Assembly (NCBI GenBank): GCA_905250125.1
Contig: CAJNOL010000347.1
Span: 64,924 to 128,923 of the forward strand
Reading direction: 5' to 3'
DNA: 64,000 bases
Source of the DNA: Rotaria sordida
Taxonomy: Eukaryota > Rotifera > Eurotatoria > Philodinida > Philodinidae
The translations under genes and the position numbers were made by a program. The notes under the pieces are model-generated. The model was not told where the DNA came from and did no database searches. It saw nothing but the letters and a program-made list of their open reading frames with translations. Positions 62,258 to 64,000 of this stretch are shown here, one piece after another (the first letter of the stretch is position 1; each line of letters begins with the position of its first letter).

Positions 62258-64000
62258 TAATTGAAATTTTGTAATATTATAAATTCTAGATAGAATATAA
62301 ACAATTATTTCAAAATACTTCCTATAGAATAGGTCATTTCGTTTCTATTTATAGATTTTTGTTTTTTTCTTTCCATTGCGTTCTATGCAATGTCATTTTT
62401 ATATATTGCAATCGTTATTATGATATATTATTATCGTTTCTGTTTGACATATTTTTGTTTTATCAGTATAAGTTTGTCGAGTACAGTAGGTCATGGCGAA
62501 TGTCAAATAGAAATTTCCTGTAAGAATTTTAATAAATTCGATTAATTCTCTATTGACTTATATGATTGACTTTTTAAAATTTTCTTCTCATATTTATCTA
62601 TAAGATATCCTTTGAGACGTACTATCTACAACGTTATAATCGATAATGATATATTTCGTTTATTTTTTTTTTTGCATGTTTTTTTTTTCTTGTCAAAAGA
62701 TTGATCATAGAAATATTTTATTTTTCATAGATCAAATCAAATCAAATCCTTTTGATTAATGTCAATGATTATTACTATGAAGCAACATATATTAAAATAT
62801 AATTTATCATATATTTATTTTTATGTCATATTATTCGCAGAGACAAAGTAAATCTATTGTGAGAAACAGAAGTATATATGCAGTTGATTTATCATAATTT
62901 CTATGTCTGATGAATATATTTAATTAATGTATAAAGGTGTAGTCCTGTGAAATTTTTAAATGCTATGAGAGAAAATACTTATAGAAATAGATAATGAAAA
63001 AAAATAAGTTTTCACCGCTATTCATACAGGATTAAAATATTAAATGCAATGAAACTTCTTTAATTATTATGGGAAATTCCATTATCTATATGACAGACAT
63101 ATCAACATTTCCCTCAGTAAGTTGAAAGGACGTTAGCATGTTTGTCGCGATCTTTGAGACATGATGTGGGAGATTGGTTTCATTTTCTCGCCGTATACAT
63201 CAATATTCATTAACGATCATGTTTCACAGAAGCATTATAACAGTAAAAGAGAAATCTTAGGTAATTTCTGTAGTGATTTCCTTGATATATAATTACAAAA
63301 TAATTCTCAAAGAACATTTTGTCAATAAGTATAATAGAGAGTTTTTTAGAAATTAATTATATTGATCGGTAGAAGTTGAATTAATCTTATGATTTTATGA
63401 AGTAAATTAACAATTAAAAAAAAAGTTAAAAATAAAAAAACTGTTTTAGTTGACATACCAGAACTTTTTTAATTATTGTTGATATTAGCAGAGGTTTCGC
63501 CTAATTAGAAAAAAAAATGTGTAAAAACGCGAGATGACATTCTAGGCGCTTTTGTTTTCATTTACTGAAAAGTCATTTGAGTAGTGTCAAATTCACTGTA
63601 AATAGAGACAGATGATATGAGTGCAAGGTGTTTTTTTACACTGTTTCAAATTAACATAGTGCAATTCTTAATAACTTACATATTAATTCTAATGCTTAGG
63701 TTTTGTTTAATATGGTAAGATTAGAATATTTTCATATGCTAGAACTATGAATCTCGAAAATTCTCTAGTGAATAAAATTTATTCTAATATTTAACGTACA
63801 AAAGTCGAACAATTTTTCTTTGAAATGATAGATCAAAAAAACATTGGAAAAAATTTCTCAAGATTAGAAGTAAAATATTTAATTTTTCTTTGCTCATGAT
63901 AAATATGAGAAGAACAAATATTTGATTGAATCATCGTGAATTAATATACTCAGAGAGAAAGAAAAAAAAAATGAATAGTGGTATCATTTCTGCAAGATAA
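62258..64000. other. Upstream region of WrbA, no gene seen
   Basis: 1.7 kb of AT-rich sequence. Apart from the WrbA TATA-like box it has A/T runs and no open frame, RNA gene or clear inverted repeat that I can support. Confidence 0.5.
62345..62353 (-). promoter_or_regulatory. Putative TATA box of WrbA
   Basis: Minus strand TATAAATAG about 90 bp before the ATG at 62257. A good consensus match at a plausible distance. Confidence 0.45.

Overview
The window reads as animal nuclear DNA from a very AT-rich, compact genome. Genes are split by many short GT-AG introns (mostly about 45-80 bp), the coding style is rich in tta/caa/aaa codons, and long spacers and some introns are filled with decayed transposons. 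The combination of short introns, transposon relics and a WrbA-type quinone oxidoreductase (rare in animals) fits a bdelloid rotifer such as Rotaria or Adineta. That assignment is inference from style, not proven.

Layout. 1-5130 (+): a white-type ABCG half-transporter whose 5' end lies outside the window; position 1 begins with a splice-donor-like GTGAGT. 5131-8640: a spacer with two mariner-superfamily remnants, then a dead partial copy of the 3' half of the same ABCG gene. 9309-12309 (+): a cytosolic Hsp70 with seven introns ending in EEVD. 12310-14735: two foldback (hairpin) repeats. 14736-23789 (-): RRP12, a ribosome-biogenesis HEAT protein that seems to lack an N-terminal block. 23896-28971 (-): EXD3/Mut7-like 3'-5' exonuclease with a C-terminal Mut7-C zinc domain. 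30907-35519 and 37563-43069 (-): two tandem GLUT/SLC2-like sugar transporters; a large intron of the first hosts an opposite-strand intronless secreted-protein gene (33676-34203). 43070-50266: a gene graveyard (dispersed repeat, EGF-TM relic, zinc-finger relic). 50267-50997 (-): a secreted CAP-domain protein. 51000-60500: transposon debris, including an IS4EU/Harbinger-type transposase pseudogene, nested inverted repeats and a hammerhead-ribozyme-like core. 60522-62257 (-): WrbA. 62258-64000: no gene seen.

The intact genes are ordinary housekeeping or transport genes with no shared pathway, and I see no operon-like organisation. The most striking shared signal is structural. Long inverted repeats (arms from about 40 to over 200 bp) sit in large introns of RRP12, both in nested pairs, in two introns of the second GLUT gene and in WrbA, and in several intergenic spacers. 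Wherever they lie in introns the pre-mRNA would carry long near-perfect double-stranded RNA.

Exon coordinates were derived by hand from splice sites and checked for reading-frame continuity; every gene model below stays open across all junctions.
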